64,000 nucleotides of DNA from Cercozoa sp. M6MM (Eukaryota > Endomyxa: Ascetosporea). The stretch lies in assembly GCA_040357565.1 (NCBI GenBank), contig JBDODJ010000020.1, one strand, 5' to 3'. Under the pieces are notes generated by a model. That model did no database searches and had not been told where the DNA came from. It worked only from the letters and a program-made list of their open reading frames with translations. Every line of letters starts with the position of its first letter. Positions within the stretch are counted from its first letter, which is position 1. Both the position numbers and the translations under genes were made by a program. Of the stretch, positions 60,143 to 64,000 are shown one piece after another.

Positions 60143-60365
60143 AACGACAGTCAAAGTTTCTGGTTCTACTTTCTGTTAAGTCAATTAGTTAAAAAGAACC
60201 GGAAACTTCGCGTTCGGGCTTTCGCCGATATTAGCGCATCCTGGCAACAAAAGATGCGAAGTCAGTCACCGATTCCTTAACCTCTGAAAGTACTGGAAAT
60301 CCGACTGTCGCTTTTGCCCTAATTTGACAGCCGTGGCAGTTCCGAGACGAGTGTGTGTAGGCATC

Positions 60366-61009
60366 ATGCGGTTAAAGAGGCTTTTTGTGGCTATGGTGTG
60401 CCTACAACCAGCTGTCACGGTGGCAACATCAAGTAACAAACCTGGAGTTCGACTTCTCAAAACAGGTTTCTTCTCTCAGTTTGCTCTCGATACTTCCAGT
60501 TAAGCGTTGTATTCGGAAACCAGCAACTTCAGACTCAGCTCCGCAACACCCTCCGTCAAAGTAGTGCTGTTTTGTCTACTTCGAGGGGCTGTCGTTGGCT
60601 TTGATAGGTTTCAGCCCGACTTGATAGGCAGCAGTGGCGTACCCCGTTGGAGCTGTTGCGATCGCTCATTCGAAACCTTAGTAAGACTGCCTTTTCTCGC
60701 TCAAGTAAGTTGACTGAAATTAACTTGAGTGGGTCTTTTGGCAGAAAAGAAAGAGCAGGTCCCTCGAGCTCAAGAACACCCACCAATGTTGAACCCGTCG
60801 GAAGTGTGCAGTGAGTTTCACTCTTTCCTTTCAGTACCCCTACCTAGTGTACCTCTGATTTTGTATTCGATACTTTTGATTCAGGAGTGATGGACTGGGA
60901 GGCACTCCAGGAACCCGAACTTCAGGCTTTGTGCAACATGACGCATTTCGTCGGTGAGTCGTGTCCCGTGTGTTACCAGGCGCACCGGACTTCCGGGTAC
61001 CTGCAGTGA
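60366..61009 (+). CDS. Small secreted protein, not recognised
   Basis: It starts with a signal peptide, MRLKRLFVAMVCLQPAVTVA (ATG 60366), then TSSNKPGVRLLKT. Later exons read FGNQQLQTQLRNTLRQ, QQWRTPLELLRSLIRNL (about 60634-60680), EKKEQVPRAQEHPPMLNPSE (about 60745) and VMDWEALQEPELQALCNM (about 60889). The end may be SCPVCYQAHRTSGYLQ and TGA at 61007-61009, or an intron may begin at the GTGAGT there. The layout (signal peptide, basic RLLKT, short body) resembles oomycete-type effectors only superficially and no RxLR is seen. Confidence 0.45.
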
Positions 61010-61249
61010 GCGCCCGGTCCAGCTGTCTCTAACTAGTGCAGTGCAGTACTAAGTTTAACGTAAATTGAGTCACCGCACATCTTGTCGCAGCTGCGACTTC
61101 GTGCTTAGTTTAGTGTTTCCCATGTTGAATGTTACAGTAGTACCCTAGTTGTACGATGCTCCGTGACTTAGCAAGCCCGAGCCGAGCGGAGTTGCCGCGC
61201 ATGGTTCGAATTCTAGCTGCAAGACCTGGTCAATGCCGGGGCCAACGGG

Positions 61250-61450
61250 TCACTCCGCGGCGTCTCGTGTGATCGGCGGCTGCTCAGGAACTTCACGCGG
61301 AGAGTCGAGCGTGTCTTCAGATTCCGCTTCCTCCGACTCTTCCATCTCCTCGCCAAAATCGTAATCACACGATTCCAACGAGAGCTCCGGCACGAATCGA
61401 ACCCGCGCTGTTGTGTTTAAGTTAGTTTTCCACACACACCCACGTGCACC

Positions 61451-61513
<63 letters not shown>

Positions 61514-62776
61514 ACACACGCACCCACAAATTAAATTTCACAGATCCGAGCCCCGGTAATTTAAAGTAAGTTTACCCTCCTTGTCAATAGCCTTGTTCAC
61601 CTGATTGCGCACCGGTAGAAGCCACACCTCGCCACCGCCAAAATCCAGCCAGGCTTGTACGCACCGAGTTGTTTGGTATCCTTGAGCCCCCAGTGGGTTT
61701 GGCCGTGTGGTTGTTCGCGAACTAAAAACGATTAAATTTACCCTAAATTTAGGTAATATCTCAGACACTGATCATGCACTCGCTTGAATAAACACCTGGG
61801 AGTTTACCTTTGCCCATTGCTTCGGTCACTGCTTGATCGATCAAGACGTGCACCGCCTGTCTCAGTCGTTCGACTGGGTTCCATTCAGTGACAACAGCGA
61901 ATCAGTGGTTTCAGGGGACAACATAAGTTTACACACGCGTCGTTGCACTTCAGCTTGGAATTGCGGCGAGAAGCAGGTCGGAGGGAACTGTATTCCAAGA
62001 CTTGCGCCCAAGCCCTTGGTGCGAGCGACGTCCCAAGGTGGCGTCACAAGGCCGTGGGTTCGAAGTTCCTGGTAGTAAATTTATGACTCCACGGCCTCGT
62101 TCATGACGTACTCTTCGACACCTTCGAGTGGAAGTGGCGGCGAAAGTGGCATGTAAAGCACCCAGCGAAGGTAGTCTAATCATGATTGGGTGACACAAGT
62201 ACCCTTGCACAACAGCGCCTGGAGATTCGGTTGGTACCAGCGTTTCGTAGATACTCTTGCTCGAAAGTCGAGTCAGAAGCGAGCCCTAGGGCTTCGTCAC
62301 GCCAGGTAGAGACGATGTTCCAATCTTCAATGCCTAGACGCAGAGCGGACACAACACCCGGTTCGTTCAGTTGCACTGTTCAATTCACCGTATCGTAGAA
62401 CTAGAGCACTGAGCAAGTGCAAGGTGGATCGTTACTGGCACCCATGTCGACCGCAGTCTGCAGAGCAGCAGGGCGCAGCATTTGCCGGATTTTCGCTTCT
62501 GCTTTTTAATCGAAAACCGAAACGCATATGAATCAAAGCAGCCGCAAGGAAGAGAAAATGACCAGTACCGGCGCGCATGTTGAGGGATTGCTCCTCTGGT
62601 AAGGCGGTAAAACTACGACCTTCCACGAGTATCTTCTGGACATGGTCACGAAGAGCAGGGTCTTGAATGAGAGCGACTTGGTCCTCCCACACCCACATTG
62701 CCTGCACGTAGGCACACGCGGACAGCATAAGACAAAAGAAGCGAGGCCAGCTCGACACTCGGACTCGAATGTGCAT
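61250..62776 (-). CDS. Secreted protein, not recognised
   Basis: It starts with a signal peptide, MHIRVRVSSWPRFFCLMLSA then CAYVQA (ATG 62774-62776). The body reads MWVWEDQVALIQDPALRDHV, QKILVEGRSFTALPEEQSLN, AEAKIRQMLRPAALQTAVDM (about 62500), NEPGVVSALRLGIEDWNIVS with STFEQEYLRNAGTN, PPLPLEGVEEYVMNEA (about 62130), then RTHGLVTPPWDVARTKGLGA with FPPTCFSPQFQAEVQRRVC, AVHVLIDQAVTEAMGK, CVQAWLDFGGGEVWLLPVRN, and an acidic tail EEMEESEEAESEDTLD ending TGA at 61250. One join needs a 24-base intron. An intron at about 61425-61535 holds (CA)n. The acidic end is unusual for a secreted protein. Confidence 0.55.
61457..61510. repeat. (CA)n microsatellite in an intron of the 61250 gene
   Basis: About 26 CA units, uninterrupted. 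Confidence 0.95.
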
Positions 62777-63090
62777 GGTATGTCTTTGGTAAATTTAGGC
62801 AAGATTCCGCTTTTCTGCAGGGTCGGAGGGGTAAAGAAAAACTGAAAGCAGGGAGTCTCAGCTCACACACGCCCTACGCACCCTACCGAAGGCCCAATTT
62901 CCTTAGTATACAACACAATGCCGAGACTGAAAACAGAGTCGGTTTACGCTGGAGTTTTGAATGGACCGGTGGTGTTTAACATGCACATGCAAACATAAAA
63001 CTGCAGTCTTCTAGAGTGTTCGACATTTTGAGCAGAGTGACACGAACGAACTAATTTAACTACTAGCTAAACCTGGTAATCTTGGTCGAC
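62777..63090. other. Intergenic region upstream of the 61250-62776 gene
   Basis: 314 bases. Should hold the promoter of the secreted-protein gene. No element is recognised. Confidence 0.4.
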
Positions 63091-63899
63091 TCATGATTGA
63101 TTCGGCCGGCGGGGCTCGAAGGCGCCGAGAGCGTCGTTGAGTCGCTCGAACTGTCGCTGTGCACAGCGCGTTCGCATTCGCGTCTCGAGCATAAGCTGAC
63201 TCGCCTGTGCAGTCCAGAGCAGACAGTCACCAATCAACAGAGTACCTTAGGCACACAAGGAACAAAGCAGGAGACTGACAGCGGACAGAAGTCGAGCGGC
63301 GCGGTGCACGTCAGCCGCGCGGTTTCGCGCGCGTTCTTGCTTCGCTTTCGACTGCGCCGACTGGTGTGCTATCCGCTGCACTCTGCAGGACTCACACGGA
63401 GAGACTGAGTACAGCAAAGAAGAAAGACAAGAGTTACGTGTGCTCGAGGATGGCTTGGTTCTCTTCCGACTGCTGTCGCAGCAGTGTGTAGTGTTGCCTC
63501 ACGTCTGCATATCATGCACATATACATATACATATATATATATATATAACTTATATATATATATATATATACATATATATAACTTTTTTATATAGATGTA
63601 ATATGTACATGGATATACCAAGCAAGAGTTGCGTCAGTTCGTCGGAAAATGCGGCTCGATCGTTTCGCAGCGTTTCCGACGGCAGCTTGTGCGAAAGCGA
63701 CTCGAACACGCGTAGTTGCTCCAGTCGCCCCAAGAGCTCCGGGTCGCCCTGCTTTTTGACCTCTTTCCTTCGCGTCTTCAGTGTCACTGGCCGGTTCTAC
63801 AGAAGTGCAAAAACTTCCCTCTCATTATTAGAACGGGCTGCATACCGTGCTCGGCGTCTTGGCGGCCTCTCGTGTGGCACGCGACTCCTCAGCGCCCAT
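63091..63899 (-). CDS. Coiled-coil protein, not recognised
   Basis: Short helical protein. It starts MGAEESRATREAAKTPST (ATG 63897-63899), then NRPVTLKTRRKEVKKQGDPE with LLGRLEQLRVFESLSHKL and AFSDELTQLL (about 63795-63632). After an AT-repeat intron comes HYTLLRQQSEENQAILEHT (about 63495-63440). The third exon is unclear, and the last gives QRQFERLNDALGAFEPRRPN with TGA at 63091. Heptad-like Leu spacing suggests a coiled coil. It may be a cytoskeletal or trafficking adaptor, but that is a guess. Confidence 0.5.
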
Positions 63900-64000
63900 G
63901 CCGAAACTTGCAAAGCGAAAACGAAAGTGGCGATGCTGCTGGCAGATCGCTCCTAATCCCTTATGCCACTTACACTAAATGAGCAGTTATGGACACACGT

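Noticed and set aside
61140-61230. A tRNA-like GGTTCGAATTC word
   Set aside because: The T-arm stem does not pair and no acceptor stem or D-arm fits. I found no convincing tRNA or rRNA in the window.

Overview
This 64 kb window is nuclear DNA from a gene-dense single-celled eukaryote. It carries about 25 protein genes on both strands, almost all cut by many short GT-AG introns. Most introns I could place are about 40-150 bases, and a few are much longer because they hold simple repeats. Genes end in TAA, TAG and TGA, so the standard code is in use. I cannot assign the lineage. A protist of the alveolate, stramenopile or rhizarian kind fits, including the secreted protein kinase, but nothing seen is decisive. 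There are five runs of N (10 or 100 bases), each inside a homopolymer or dinucleotide tract.

Layout, left to right: an FG-repeat and RanBP2-zinc-finger nucleoporin (+, to 3651); a phytanoyl-CoA dioxygenase-like enzyme (-); RRP1/Nop52 (-); a large unrecognised protein (+, 8578-12063); an unrecognised protein dense in a CCGCGCGG palindrome (-, 12243-14076); a fatty-acid elongase (-); an RGS-domain protein (-); RPF2 (-); the DDX51/Dbp6 DEAD-box helicase (+); an FAD sugar-lactone oxidase with a signal sequence (-); an unrecognised protein (-); a protein kinase with a signal peptide (+); a single-pass membrane protein with EGF-like modules (-); mitochondrial ribosomal protein bL28m (-); an mRNA guanylyltransferase (capping enzyme) (+); a PX-domain protein with a START-like C-terminus (-); a short protein with a CtIP/Sae2-like layout (+); an unresolved gene (+); a type II membrane glycosyltransferase-like protein (+); a multi-pass membrane protein (-); an STE20-type kinase (-); an unrecognised protein (-); a twin-CX9C mitochondrial protein (+); two secreted proteins (+ and -); and a coiled-coil protein (-).

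The genes do not form one pathway. Three of them (RRP1, RPF2, DDX51) act in 60S ribosomal subunit assembly and lie within about 18 kb of each other. Five predicted products carry a signal peptide or membrane anchor and point to an active secretory or surface system.

Two observations stand out. First, the palindrome TCCGCGCGGA occurs about 19 times exactly, and its CCGCGCGG core about 28 times, where about one core would be expected by chance. It lies in exons and introns of several genes. Second, a block at about 50527-51060 is inverted relative to the glycosyltransferase gene around it, and reading it in reverse supplies the missing middle exons.

All gene models were built by eye from reading frame, splice sites and family resemblance. 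Gene ends are firmer than individual exon edges.
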